This document shows, piece after piece, positions 40,704 to 49,125 of a DNA stretch of 64,000 nucleotides. A model generated the notes under the pieces. That model worked only from the letters and a program-made list of their open reading frames with translations. It ran no database searches and was not told where the DNA came from. Each line of letters begins with the position of its first letter. The stretch's first letter is position 1. Source of the stretch: Cedecea selenatireducens (GTDB taxonomy: Bacteria; Pseudomonadota; Gammaproteobacteria; Enterobacterales; Enterobacteriaceae); assembly GCF_042138895.1 (NCBI RefSeq), contig NZ_JBHIKW010000005.1, positions 248,001 to 312,000 on the forward strand, written 5' to 3'. A program made the position numbers and the translations under genes.

Positions 40704-41960
40704 ATGACCACTTTTGAGACCAACACCGCGCCCGTTGAGGCAGGCGGTGAGGGGACCCGCACGCCTGAAAAGGCGGTGCGCTGGGCTATTCCGTTGTCGC
40801 TGCTTGCCTGTGTACTGCTGGCATTTTTCGACAAAATCAGCATTGCGGCGCTTTTTTCCGATAGCCATTTCCAGCAGGCGATGGGCATTGATTTTGATAC
40901 CACGCGGCTCGGCATTCTGATGAGCGCCTTCCTGCTGAGCTACGGCTTTTCGTCGGTATTTTTAAGCGGTCTGGGAGACAAAATTGCGCCACTGCGACTG
41001 CTCACCGGCATGATGGCGGTGTGGTGTGTGCTGATGGTGGCGATGGGCTTTACCCATAACTACACGCTAATGATCGTGCTGCGTATCCTGCTCGGCGTGG
41101 CGGAAGGGCCACTGTTCCCGCTGGCGTTCGCCATTGTGCGTCATAGCTTCCCGCAGCACCTGCAGGCTCGCGCCACCATGCTGTGGCTGTTGGGTACGCC
41201 CGTGGGGGCGGCGATTGGTTTTCCGCTTTCCCTCTGGTTGCTCAACACCTTCGGCTGGCAGAGCACTTTCTTCGTGATGGCGCTGCTTACTGTGCCGGTG
41301 CTTATCTTCGTGCGTATCGGCCTGCGCGGGATCCGTCTGGACGCGAAACCTGCCACATCACAGGCTTCTCAGGATGAGCGACGTGCCGCACGGCGCGAGC
41401 TGTTTGTCAGCACGCACTTCTGGATCATCTGCATCTTTAACATCGCGTTTCTCACCTACCTGTGGGGCATCAACGGCTGGCTGCCGGGCTACCTGATTAA
41501 AGGTAAGGGCATTCACCTGGAGCATGCGGGCTGGCTGTCGTCGATGCCATTTATCGCCATGCTGGCCGGTGAGGTGATTGGCGCATGGCTTTCGGACCGG
41601 GTCGATAAACGTGCCGCGGCCTGTTTTATTTCGATGGCAGGGGCTGCTCTTGGGCTGGTGGCGGTGATGCACCTCGATACACCGCTGGCCATTATTGCGG
41701 CGATGAGCTTTAGCACCTTTATGTGGGGCACCGGCGCCCCCAACATTTTCGCCCTGCTGGCGAAGGCCACTCATCCGCGCGTAAGCGCCACGGCGGGCGG
41801 CATTTTCAACGGGTTGGGAAACTTTGCGGGCGCGCTGTCGCCGGCGGTGATGGGGGCATTGATTGCCTTCACCCACAGCATGGATTCCGGACTGATTTTT
41901 CTGGCGGTGATGGCGGCGGTGGGCTGCGTCCTGTTACTGCCGCTGCTGAGACGTTACTGA
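40704..41960 (+). CDS. MFS transporter (aromatic acid/anion type)
   Basis: 418 residues, 12 predicted membrane segments, preceded by GGGGGAGAC. Features such as LLAFFDKISIAALF in segment one, LSYGFSSVFLSGLGDKI and RILLGVAEGPLFPLAFAIVRHSFP mark the ACS group. It is related to but distinct from the carrier at 33650. Being inside the catabolic operon, it is the better candidate for substrate uptake. Confidence 0.88.
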   Translation: MTTFETNTAPVEAGGEGTRTPEKAVRWAIPLSLLACVLLAFFDKISIAALFSDSHFQQAMGIDFDTTRLGILMSAFLLSYGFSSVFLSGLGDKIAPLRLLTGMMAVWCVLMVAMGFTHNYTLMIVLRILLGVAEGPLFPLAFAIVRHSFPQHLQARATMLWLLGTPVGAAIGFPLSLWLLNTFGWQSTFFVMALLTVPVLIFVRIGLRGIRLDAKPATSQASQDERRAARRELFVSTHFWIICIFNIAFLTYLWGINGWLPGYLIKGKGIHLEHAGWLSSMPFIAMLAGEVIGAWLSDRVDKRAAACFISMAGAALGLVAVMHLDTPLAIIAAMSFSTFMWGTGAPNIFALLAKATHPRVSATAGGIFNGLGNFAGALSPAVMGALIAFTHSMDSGLIFLAVMAAVGCVLLLPLLRRY

Positions 41961-41970
41961 GGAGAGTGTC

Positions 41971-42501
41971 ATGACTGATTCAACCATAGCTTCAAAACCG
42001 GGCGTTAAACCTGAAAACCTGACGATGGAAGAGTGGATCGAGTCGCGTATTGCGCGCTTCGAAGGCCGTAAATACGACTGGAACGCGCTGAAGTTCCAGG
42101 CTGATTTCGACCCGAAATACCGCCGCGCGCAGATGCGCTACATCGGCACGGGGGCAACGGGCGTCGCCAGCGATACCAACACGGTTCAGGCAGAACACTT
42201 TACCTTCTCCACCATGGTGCTGCCGTCTAAATGTGAAGGGCCTCTGCACCTGCACGATGATGTGGAGGAGGTGTTTTTCATGCTCAAAGGACAAATCACC
42301 CTGATGATCCAGGACGGTGATAACTACACCGAAACCGTGCTGCGCGAGCGCGATTTGATCTCCGTGCCGCCGGGAATCTATCGCGGGCTGTTTAACCACG
42401 GCGAAGAAGAGGCGCTGATGTGCGTCATGCTGGGGACCAACAAGCCGGAAATCCCGACCTACCCGGAAGACCACCCGCTCTCAAAAGTGAAGCGGGGCTA
42501 A
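41971..42501 (+). CDS. Cupin-domain protein
   Basis: 176 residues with one cupin barrel. Metal-type residues appear in GPLHLHDDVEEVFFMLKG (two His and a Glu) and a second-motif stretch near ISVPPGIYRGLFNHGEEE. AGGAGAGTG precedes the ATG. Proteins of this kind in aromatic clusters may be dioxygenases, isomerases or decarboxylases; the reaction here cannot be assigned. Confidence 0.8.
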   Translation: MTDSTIASKPGVKPENLTMEEWIESRIARFEGRKYDWNALKFQADFDPKYRRAQMRYIGTGATGVASDTNTVQAEHFTFSTMVLPSKCEGPLHLHDDVEEVFFMLKGQITLMIQDGDNYTETVLRERDLISVPPGIYRGLFNHGEEEALMCVMLGTNKPEIPTYPEDHPLSKVKRG

Positions 42502-42510
42502 GGGGGCGCT

Positions 42511-43281
42511 ATGACGGGCTTTCGTGAACAGGGAAGCGGTATCCCGCTGATGCTGCTGCATGGCATTAGTTCCGGCGCAGCTTCCTGGCATAAGCAGATG
42601 TCGCTAAACGGTTTTCGCGTGCTGGCGTGGGACATGCCCGGTTATGGCGAAAACCCAATACTGGCGACCGAGCGTGCGAATGCGGGGGATTATGCCGACG
42701 CGCTGGCGGCGATGCTCGACCGCGCAGGCGTCTGGCGGGCGGTGCTGGTTGGCCACTCTTTGGGGGCGCTGGTCGCCAGCGCATTTGCCGCGAAATACCC
42801 GGAGCGCGTGCTGCATTTAGTGCTGGCGGATGCCGCGCAAGGCTATGGCCAGGCCGCAGCGGAACAGCGCGAGCAGGTGTGGCGCAGCCGGGAGCAACAG
42901 ATAGCGCTAGGCGGCGAAATCCTCGCGCAAACCCGGGCCGCGAAGCTGCTGCGCCCGGGCGCGCGGGCCGAAGATATTGGCACGGTAGCGGCGGGGATGC
43001 GCAGGCTGTGTGTCGATGGTTATCTGGCCGCGGCCTGGATGCTGGTACATGACGATATCCACGGCTGGCTAAAGCGTTATTCCGGCGCGTTTGAAGTCTG
43101 GTGCGGGGAGCAAGATGCCATTACCCAGCCGGAGCTGGTGCAAGGGCTTGCTCTTCGCTATGGCATGCCTTTTATTAGCATCCCGCAGGCCGGGCATGCC
43201 AGCTATCTCGATAACGACGCGTTTTTTAACCAACAGCTTTTACGCATTAACGAAGAGGTGCGCGATGAATGCACAAATTGA
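42511..43281 (+). CDS. Alpha/beta hydrolase (candidate meta-cleavage product hydrolase)
   Basis: 256 residues of the alpha/beta hydrolase fold. The nucleophile is Ser83 in LVGHSLGAL, with Asp202 in WCGEQDAIT and His229 in PQAGHASYL completing the triad, and the oxyanion strand is MLLHGISSG. In context it should hydrolyse the C–C bond of the ring-fission product made by the extradiol dioxygenase, as BphD and MhpC do. Overlaps the next gene by 17 bases. Confidence 0.85.
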   Translation: MTGFREQGSGIPLMLLHGISSGAASWHKQMSLNGFRVLAWDMPGYGENPILATERANAGDYADALAAMLDRAGVWRAVLVGHSLGALVASAFAAKYPERVLHLVLADAAQGYGQAAAEQREQVWRSREQQIALGGEILAQTRAAKLLRPGARAEDIGTVAAGMRRLCVDGYLAAAWMLVHDDIHGWLKRYSGAFEVWCGEQDAITQPELVQGLALRYGMPFISIPQAGHASYLDNDAFFNQQLLRINEEVRDECTN

Positions 43282-44059
43282 CGGGCGCATAGCGGTAGTC
43301 ACCGGCGGTTCTTCCGGCATTGGCTTTGAAACGCTGCGCCTGCTGCTGGGCGAAGGGGCAAAAGTGGCCTTCTGTGGCCGCGACCAGGACCGCCTCGCCA
43401 GCGCGCATGCGGCGCTGCAAAATGAATATCCCGATGGGGAGATTTTCTCTTACCGCTGTGACGTGTTGAATGCCGATGAAGTCCTGGCGTTTGCGGATGC
43501 GGTGAAATCCCGCTTTGGCGCAACGGATATGCTGATCAACAACGCCGGGCAGGGTTATGTGGCGCACTTCCATGACACTCCGCGTGAGGCGTGGCTGCAC
43601 GAAGCCGGGCTCAAACTGTTCGGCGTCATCAACCCCGTTCAGGCGTTTCAGCCGCAGCTGGAGCAATCGGATATCGCTTCTATTACCTGCGTGAACTCCC
43701 TGCTGGCGCTCCAGCCGGAGGAACACATGATCGCCACCTCTGCGGCCCGTGCGGCGCTGTTGAACATGACCCTTACGCTCTCAAAAGAACTGGTGAGTAA
43801 AGGTATTCGGGTGAACTCGATTCTTCTTGGCATGGTGGAATCCGGGCAGTGGCAACGCCGCTTTGAAGAGCGCGCGGATAAAAGCCAGAGCTGGCCGGAG
43901 TGGACGGCGGGAATTGCTCGTAAACGCGGCATTCCGATGGCTCGTCTCGGCAAGCCACAGGAACCTGCCCAGGCGCTGCTGTTCCTTGCCTCGCCGCTGG
44001 CCTCGTTTACCACCGGTGCCGCGCTGGACGTTTCCGGCGGTTTTTGCCGTCATCTGTAA
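43265..44059 (+). CDS. Atypical short-chain dehydrogenase/reductase
   Basis: 264 residues from ATG 43265 (MNAQIDGRIAVVTGGSSGIG), inside the 3' end of the hydrolase gene; a ribosome site GAAGAGGTG precedes it. Cofactor motif TGGSSGIG and NNAG are intact, and the C-terminal ALFLASPLASFTTGAALDVSGG-type ending is normal. Ser145 of the active site is present, but the expected Tyr is Thr158 and the expected Lys is Arg162 (SLLALQPEEHMIATSAAR). An altered or lost redox reaction is therefore likely, though the fold and NAD(P) site look sound. Confidence 0.85.
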   Translation: MNAQIDGRIAVVTGGSSGIGFETLRLLLGEGAKVAFCGRDQDRLASAHAALQNEYPDGEIFSYRCDVLNADEVLAFADAVKSRFGATDMLINNAGQGYVAHFHDTPREAWLHEAGLKLFGVINPVQAFQPQLEQSDIASITCVNSLLALQPEEHMIATSAARAALLNMTLTLSKELVSKGIRVNSILLGMVESGQWQRRFEERADKSQSWPEWTAGIARKRGIPMARLGKPQEPAQALLFLASPLASFTTGAALDVSGGFCRHL

Positions 44060-44068
44060 GGACACATC

Positions 44069-44839
44069 ATGAAAAAGATCATGTTAATTGGCTATGGGGC
44101 AATGGCGCAGGCGGTGATTGAGCGTCTGCCTGCTCAGGTTGCCATCGGCTGGATTGTGGCACGTGAATCTCACCATGACGCTATTCGGGCTCAGTTTGGT
44201 GATGCGGTGCTGGCACTGGCCTCGCCGATGGCGTGCACGGACACGCCCGATCTGGTGCTGGAGTGTGCCAGTCAGCAGGCCGTGGCGCAGTATGGCGAAG
44301 AAATTTTGCGGCGGGGCTGGCATCTGGCGGTGATTTCTACCGGGGCACTGGCGGACAGCGCGCTGGAACAGCGCCTGCTTCACGCGGGCGGCAAGCTGAC
44401 CCTGCTCTCCGGTGCCGTGGCAGGCATTGACGGCCTGTCTGCGGCAAAAGAGGGCGGGCTTGAACGGGTGACCTATCAGTCTCGTAAAAGCCCGGCCAGC
44501 TGGCGCGGCAGCTACGCAGAGCAGCTTATCGATCTTAATGCAGTATCAGAAGCGCAGGTCTTCTTTGAAGGCAGCGCCCGCGAGGCGGCGCGTCTGTTTC
44601 CGGCCAATGCCAACGTTGCTGCTACCGTGGCGCTCGGCGGCATAGGCATGGATGACACCCGCGTGCGGCTGATGGTTGACCCGGCCACGAAGCGCAACAC
44701 CCACACGCTGCACGTTGAAGGCGTGTTTGGCGAGTTTCATCTGGAGCTGAGCGGCCTACCGCTTGCCGGTAATCCAAAAACCTCCACTCTGGCGGCACTC
44801 AGCGCGGTACGCGCCTGCCGCGAACTGGCCCGGCGCTGA
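44069..44839 (+). CDS. Aspartate dehydrogenase-like protein
   Basis: 256 residues of the NadX/L-aspartate dehydrogenase family. The N-terminal Rossmann motif is MLIGYGAMAQAV. The catalytic domain has FPANANVAATVALGGIGMDDTRV and the conserved RNTHTLHVEG with the probable catalytic His212. The reaction known for the family is NAD(P)-linked oxidation of aspartate to iminoaspartate and ammonia or the reverse. In this cluster it may deaminate or aminate a pathway intermediate. The link to aspartate itself is not proven. Confidence 0.82.
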   Translation: MKKIMLIGYGAMAQAVIERLPAQVAIGWIVARESHHDAIRAQFGDAVLALASPMACTDTPDLVLECASQQAVAQYGEEILRRGWHLAVISTGALADSALEQRLLHAGGKLTLLSGAVAGIDGLSAAKEGGLERVTYQSRKSPASWRGSYAEQLIDLNAVSEAQVFFEGSAREAARLFPANANVAATVALGGIGMDDTRVRLMVDPATKRNTHTLHVEGVFGEFHLELSGLPLAGNPKTSTLAALSAVRACRELARR

Positions 44840-44845
44840 GGAACC

Positions 44846-46318
44846 ATGATGGAAGAGTTGAATATTTTCATCGGCGGCCAGTGGCGACGCGGCGGCGGCA
44901 ACCAGATGCAGAGTCATTTTCCCGCTGACGGTTCGCTGAACGCCACGCTGAACGCCGCCAGTCTCGACGATCTGCAGGACGCGATTGAGGCCGGCGAGCG
45001 TGCGTGGAGGGATCCCGCATGGCGAAACAGTCTGCCTCACAGCCGTGCAAAGATCCTGCACAGGGTGGCGGATCTGATCGAATCTCGGCTAGATGAGCTG
45101 GCACGCCTGCAGAGCCGCGATAACGGTAAGCCGCTGGCGGAAGCGCGCGGGCTGGTGATGAGTGCGGCGGGAACGGCGCGCTATTTTGCTGCTGCCTGTG
45201 AGCTGCTGGAGGGCGAATTGCCCACGCCACGGCAGGCTGACTTACTGACGCTGAGCCGCTATGAGCCGCTGGGTGTGGTGGCAGCCATTACGCCGTGGAA
45301 TTCGCCTATTGCCAGCGAAATGCAGAAAGTCGCCCCTGCTATTGCGGCCGGTAACGCAGTTATCCTCAAACCCGCGGAAGCCACGCCGCTGATGGCGCTG
45401 GAGCTGGCGCGAATTTTTGAGCAGGCCGGGCTACCCGCCGGGCTGCTCAGCGTATTACCGGGCAAAGGTTCAGTGATTGGCGATGCGCTGGCGCGTCACC
45501 CCAAGGTGCGGAAGATCTCCTTTACCGGAGGAACCACCACGGGCCGCCATTTGGCGCACGTGGCGGCTGAAAAGCTTATTCCTGCTTCACTGGAACTGGG
45601 CGGTAAATCCCCGACCATCGTTTTGGAAGATGCCAACATTGAGCAGGCCGCGCGTGGGATCTGCTACGGCATTTTCAGCTCGGCGGGGCAGGCGTGCATC
45701 GCGGGTTCGCGCCTGTTCGTGCATGAAAGCGTTTATCCGCAGCTGATGGCGCGACTGCTGGAACTCACGCGCGGGCTGCGCATCGGTAATCCCTTCACTG
45801 ACGGCGTGCACATGGGGCCGTTAATTAACGACAGGCACCGTCAGAGCGTGCAGGACTACGTCGAGCTGGCGAAGCGTGAAGGCGGGCGCTTGCTGTGCGG
45901 CGGGGAGATCCCGGCCGATCCACAGTTGGCAAACGGCAGTTTCTTCCTGCCTACGATCGTTGAAGGACTGACCAATAGCGCTCGCGCTTGCCAGGAAGAG
46001 ATCTTCGGCCCGGTGCTGGTCGTCATGCCGTTTAGCGATGAGGCGGCGCTGATTCGCGAGGCTAATGACTCGGTTTATGGCCTTGCGGCAGGGATCTGGA
46101 CGCGCGATACAGGCCGTGCCCTGCGCCTGAGTGAGCAGTTGGAAGCGGGCACGGTGTGGATCAACACCTACAAAGTTTTTGCTATTTCGACCCCGTTTGG
46201 GGGCTTTAAAGAGAGCGGTCTGGGCCGCGAAAAGGGCATTCAGGGGCTGAAAGCCTGGATGCAGCAAAAGAGCATTTATCTGGCGACGGGCAACGGCGTC
46301 AACCACTGGTGCGACTGA
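44846..46318 (+). CDS. NAD-dependent aldehyde dehydrogenase
   Basis: 490 residues. The active site has Cys284 in GQACIAGSR and the general base Glu250 in SLELGGKSP. ITPWNSPI and FTGGTTTG are cofactor-side motifs, and the EEIFGPVLVVMPF block is present. It is preceded by GAGGAAC; ATGs at 44846 and 44849 are both possible. It is in an operon with a ThDP enzyme, which could supply its aldehyde by decarboxylating a 2-oxo acid. Substrate unknown. Confidence 0.92.
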   Translation: MMEELNIFIGGQWRRGGGNQMQSHFPADGSLNATLNAASLDDLQDAIEAGERAWRDPAWRNSLPHSRAKILHRVADLIESRLDELARLQSRDNGKPLAEARGLVMSAAGTARYFAAACELLEGELPTPRQADLLTLSRYEPLGVVAAITPWNSPIASEMQKVAPAIAAGNAVILKPAEATPLMALELARIFEQAGLPAGLLSVLPGKGSVIGDALARHPKVRKISFTGGTTTGRHLAHVAAEKLIPASLELGGKSPTIVLEDANIEQAARGICYGIFSSAGQACIAGSRLFVHESVYPQLMARLLELTRGLRIGNPFTDGVHMGPLINDRHRQSVQDYVELAKREGGRLLCGGEIPADPQLANGSFFLPTIVEGLTNSARACQEEIFGPVLVVMPFSDEAALIREANDSVYGLAAGIWTRDTGRALRLSEQLEAGTVWINTYKVFAISTPFGGFKESGLGREKGIQGLKAWMQQKSIYLATGNGVNHWCD

Positions 46319-46332
46319 GAAAAGGGTGAGCA

Positions 46333-47973
46333 ATGAGTGAAATGATAACCGTCGGCGACGCCATCGCCAGAACGCTGGAACAGTATAAGGTTGAGGCCAT
46401 TTATGGCGTCATCTCTATTCATAACTTACCTATCGCGGATGCGGTGGGGCAGCGCGGGAATATCCGCTTTGTCCCGGCGCGCGGTGAAGCGGGTTCTGTC
46501 ACTATGGCCGACGCCCACGGGCGTTTTTCCGGCCTTGGCGTGGCGCTAACCAGCACCGGTGCGGGCGCAGGTAACGCGGTGGGCGCGCTGGTTGAGGCGA
46601 TGAATGCCTGCACGCCGCTATTGCATCTGACCGGTCAGGTGGAGAAAGCCTGGCTGGATGCCGACACCGGGTTTATCCATGAAACCCGCGATCAGCTGAC
46701 CTTCCTGAAGGCCAGCTCAAAACGGGCGTATCGCATCAGCAATGCCAACCAGGCGATGGCGATTCTGCATAAAGCCATTCAGGAGGCGCAGACCCCGCCG
46801 TGTGGACCAGTCTCTGTCGAAATCCCGATCGATATTCAGGGGGCGAAGATCCCGCTGTCGCTGGTGACGGCACCGGTAAAAGCGGCTTCGGCTTCAACCG
46901 TAGATGCCACGGTTGTCGATACGCTGTGGGCGCAGCTAAAACAGGCGAAACAGCCGCTACTGTGGCTGGGCGGCGGGGCTCTGGGCTGCTCAGAAGCAGT
47001 GAAAAAACTGGCGGATGCGGGGATTACCGTTATCTCCAGCACCCATGCGCGCGGCGTGCTGGCGGACAGCCACCGTGCCAGCCTGCGAGCGTTCCATAAC
47101 TCGCCGTCGGTTGAGGCTCTCATCGCGCAGTGCGACTTTACGCTGGTGGCCGGTTCACGCCTGCGCAGTAACGAAACCCGCTCGTGGACGCTTGAACTAC
47201 CGCATCCGCGCGTGCAGGTTGATATCGATCCGGCGGCGGCGAGCCGTAACTACCTGATGGACAACACCCTCGTGGCTGACTGTGCTTCGCTGATGGCCGC
47301 CCTGGCCGATAAAGCGCAGGGGCGTGAATGGGGCGATGCCCATTGGGATGCTCAGGTGCAGGAGGCGGTAGCCAAAGCGGATCAGGGGCTACGGGAGCAG
47401 TGCGGGGCCTATGCGAAGCTCAATGATGCTATCGAGAAAGCGTTACCGAAAGATGGCCTGCTGGTACGCGATATCACCGTTTCCGGCAGCCTGTGGGGCA
47501 GCCGTTTGTTCCGCGCGCACGGGCCGCTGATGAACATCCACTCCCTCGCAGGGGCGATCGGTATGGGTCTGCCGATGGCCATCGGCACCGCGATTGCTAA
47601 TCCACAACGTAAGGTCGTGGGGCTGGTCGGCGATGGCGGCTTGAGCCTGAACATGGGAGAACTGGCGACGCTGGCGCAGGAGAAAGCTAACGTCACGCTG
47701 CTGGTGATGAACGATGGCGGTTACGGCGTGATGCGTGGCATTCAGGATAAGTATTTCGGCGGGCGTCAGTATTATAACGAGCTGCATACGCCGGATTTCA
47801 CCCAGCTTGCTCAGGCGATTGGCCTGCAGGCCTGGAGCGTGGAACGGGCTGAGGATTTTGACTCGGTGATGACTGAAGCTCTGGCGATGCCGGGGCCTTC
47901 GGTCGTAGAAGTGCGAATGGGGCTGATAGGTGCCCTGAAGTTCGCCGGGCCACCGCAGAAGACGCTTTACTAA
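46333..47973 (+). CDS. Thiamine diphosphate-dependent enzyme
   Basis: 546 residues with the three-domain layout of acetolactate synthase, benzoylformate decarboxylase and related enzymes. The ThDP-activating glutamate is Glu52 in PARGEAGSVTMADAHGR. The ThDP/Mg motif runs from GDGGLSLNMGELATL to VMNDGGYG. The N-terminal IYGVISIHNLPIADAV departs from acetolactate synthases, so it is more likely a 2-oxo acid decarboxylase or carboligase of the pathway. Last gene of the operon; AAGGGTGAG precedes the ATG. The exact reaction is unknown. Confidence 0.88.
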   Translation: MSEMITVGDAIARTLEQYKVEAIYGVISIHNLPIADAVGQRGNIRFVPARGEAGSVTMADAHGRFSGLGVALTSTGAGAGNAVGALVEAMNACTPLLHLTGQVEKAWLDADTGFIHETRDQLTFLKASSKRAYRISNANQAMAILHKAIQEAQTPPCGPVSVEIPIDIQGAKIPLSLVTAPVKAASASTVDATVVDTLWAQLKQAKQPLLWLGGGALGCSEAVKKLADAGITVISSTHARGVLADSHRASLRAFHNSPSVEALIAQCDFTLVAGSRLRSNETRSWTLELPHPRVQVDIDPAAASRNYLMDNTLVADCASLMAALADKAQGREWGDAHWDAQVQEAVAKADQGLREQCGAYAKLNDAIEKALPKDGLLVRDITVSGSLWGSRLFRAHGPLMNIHSLAGAIGMGLPMAIGTAIANPQRKVVGLVGDGGLSLNMGELATLAQEKANVTLLVMNDGGYGVMRGIQDKYFGGRQYYNELHTPDFTQLAQAIGLQAWSVERAEDFDSVMTEALAMPGPSVVEVRMGLIGALKFAGPPQKTLY

Positions 47974-48057
47974 GGTATTGGCTGTGGCGCTCTTCTTGAA
48001 CTGTTCGGGGAGAGCTTAGGCAGATGTTCTGGGCAGGGTTAACACGCTTAGCCCTAT

Positions 48058-48088
48058 AACGATCGACCTGTTATTCAGGCCGATCGTT
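48058..48088. terminator. Hairpin between the catabolic operon and loiP
   Basis: AACGATCG pairs with CGATCGTT and inner CCTG pairs with CAGG around TTATT, a long interrupted stem between two convergent genes. It has no T run, so it is probably a weak or bidirectional terminator. Confidence 0.55.
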
Positions 48089-48097
48089 GCCACATAT

Positions 48098-48856
48098 TTA
48101 TTTAATCCCGTCCGCCGCCATACGGTCGCGGATGTGCTGGGCACGCGCGGCAGACGCCGGGTGGTCGTCCAGCATGGAGCTTTGACGGCCTTCGTCGAGC
48201 TTAGCCAGTTTCTCAAAGCTGGTGGCAAGGCCGGTCGGGTTGATACCACGTTTGCGCAACAGATCGTAAGAGTAGTCGTCAGCCTCGGACTCCTGGCGCT
48301 GGGAGAACTGAGCGTTGACCAGTTTTTCGCCTAAATCCCCAAGCTGAGACTGCGACAGGTTGCCAATCACGCCGCCCGCAGATGCCGCTGCAACACGTGC
48401 TGCGTTAGCCCCGAGCGCGACCTGCATACCTTTTTTCACGTGGCCGAGCGCGACGTGCCCCATTTCGTGGCCAATCACCGCTTCGACTTCGTTGTCATCC
48501 ATGATGTCCATCAGGCCGCTGTAGACGCGGATACAGCCGTTCGCCATGGCGAAGGCGTTGACGTCCTTGGTGACGTACACCTTGTAGTTGACCGGCAGGC
48601 CGTTGATGTTATCGCCCAGCGCGGAGGCAATTTTGTTCAGCCGCTGGGTGTAGGGGCTGTCTGCCGGGGCAATCGTGGCTTTGCTGTCCTGCTGCTTGCA
48701 GGCGTCATCGCTCAGGGTTTTGACCTGGGCATCGCTTAGCGTGTAGGCCTGGAAAGCTTCGGCTCCGGAGGTAAGTAGCCCGTTGGAGTCCATTCCCTGG
48801 CAGCCGGTCAGCAGGGCCGCGACGCTCAGGCTCAACAATATTGGGCGCATCTTCAT
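48098..48856 (-). CDS. loiP: Metalloprotease LoiP
   Basis: 252-residue M48-family lipoprotein protease, active in the periplasm at low ionic strength in E. coli. Start 48856 (MKMRPILLSLSVAALLTGC) aligns with the E. coli signal and puts the lipobox LLTGC at residues 15–19; another ATG lies two codons upstream at 48862. The zinc motif is VIGHEMGHVALGH and the downstream ligand Glu is in RQESEADDYSYDLL. DDHPASAARAQHI is the conserved end block. It resumes the backbone after the catabolic insertion. Confidence 0.95.
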   Translation of the reverse strand: MKMRPILLSLSVAALLTGCQGMDSNGLLTSGAEAFQAYTLSDAQVKTLSDDACKQQDSKATIAPADSPYTQRLNKIASALGDNINGLPVNYKVYVTKDVNAFAMANGCIRVYSGLMDIMDDNEVEAVIGHEMGHVALGHVKKGMQVALGANAARVAAASAGGVIGNLSQSQLGDLGEKLVNAQFSQRQESEADDYSYDLLRKRGINPTGLATSFEKLAKLDEGRQSSMLDDHPASAARAQHIRDRMAADGIK

Positions 48857-49018
48857 GGCCATTTTTCCTTTCTTTATAATAGGTAAAAACAGAATCGGAT
48901 TTACCGCAGGCGAGGCGGCTCCACACTCAGTATAAAGAAGAATAAATGGCCTGCGCATCAGGTTGCGCAACTTGCGAGCGTTATCCAGAGATTTCTTACC
49001 CTGTCAACGGCGCGCCGC

Positions 49019-49047
49019 ATGTACATGACCATTCCCCTGGTGTACAT
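49019..49047. promoter_or_regulatory. Inverted repeat between loiP and tktA
   Basis: ATGTACA and TGTACAT face each other across 15 bases (inner ACC/GGT also pairs) in the 269-base divergent gap, 79 bases before tktA. It looks like an operator for an unidentified regulator or a leader hairpin. Confidence 0.4.
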
Positions 49048-49125
49048 TGTTGTCACATTTTCGGGCGTAGCCCATAACGCATCGTAGTCAAGGCGCGATC
49101 TTCAACCATCCGATCTGGAGTCAAA

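Noticed and set aside
33650..48097. Genomic island with mobility genes or attachment repeats around the catabolic cluster
   Set aside because: No integrase, transposase, tRNA or clear flanking direct repeat was found at either edge; insertion is inferred only from synteny with E. coli.
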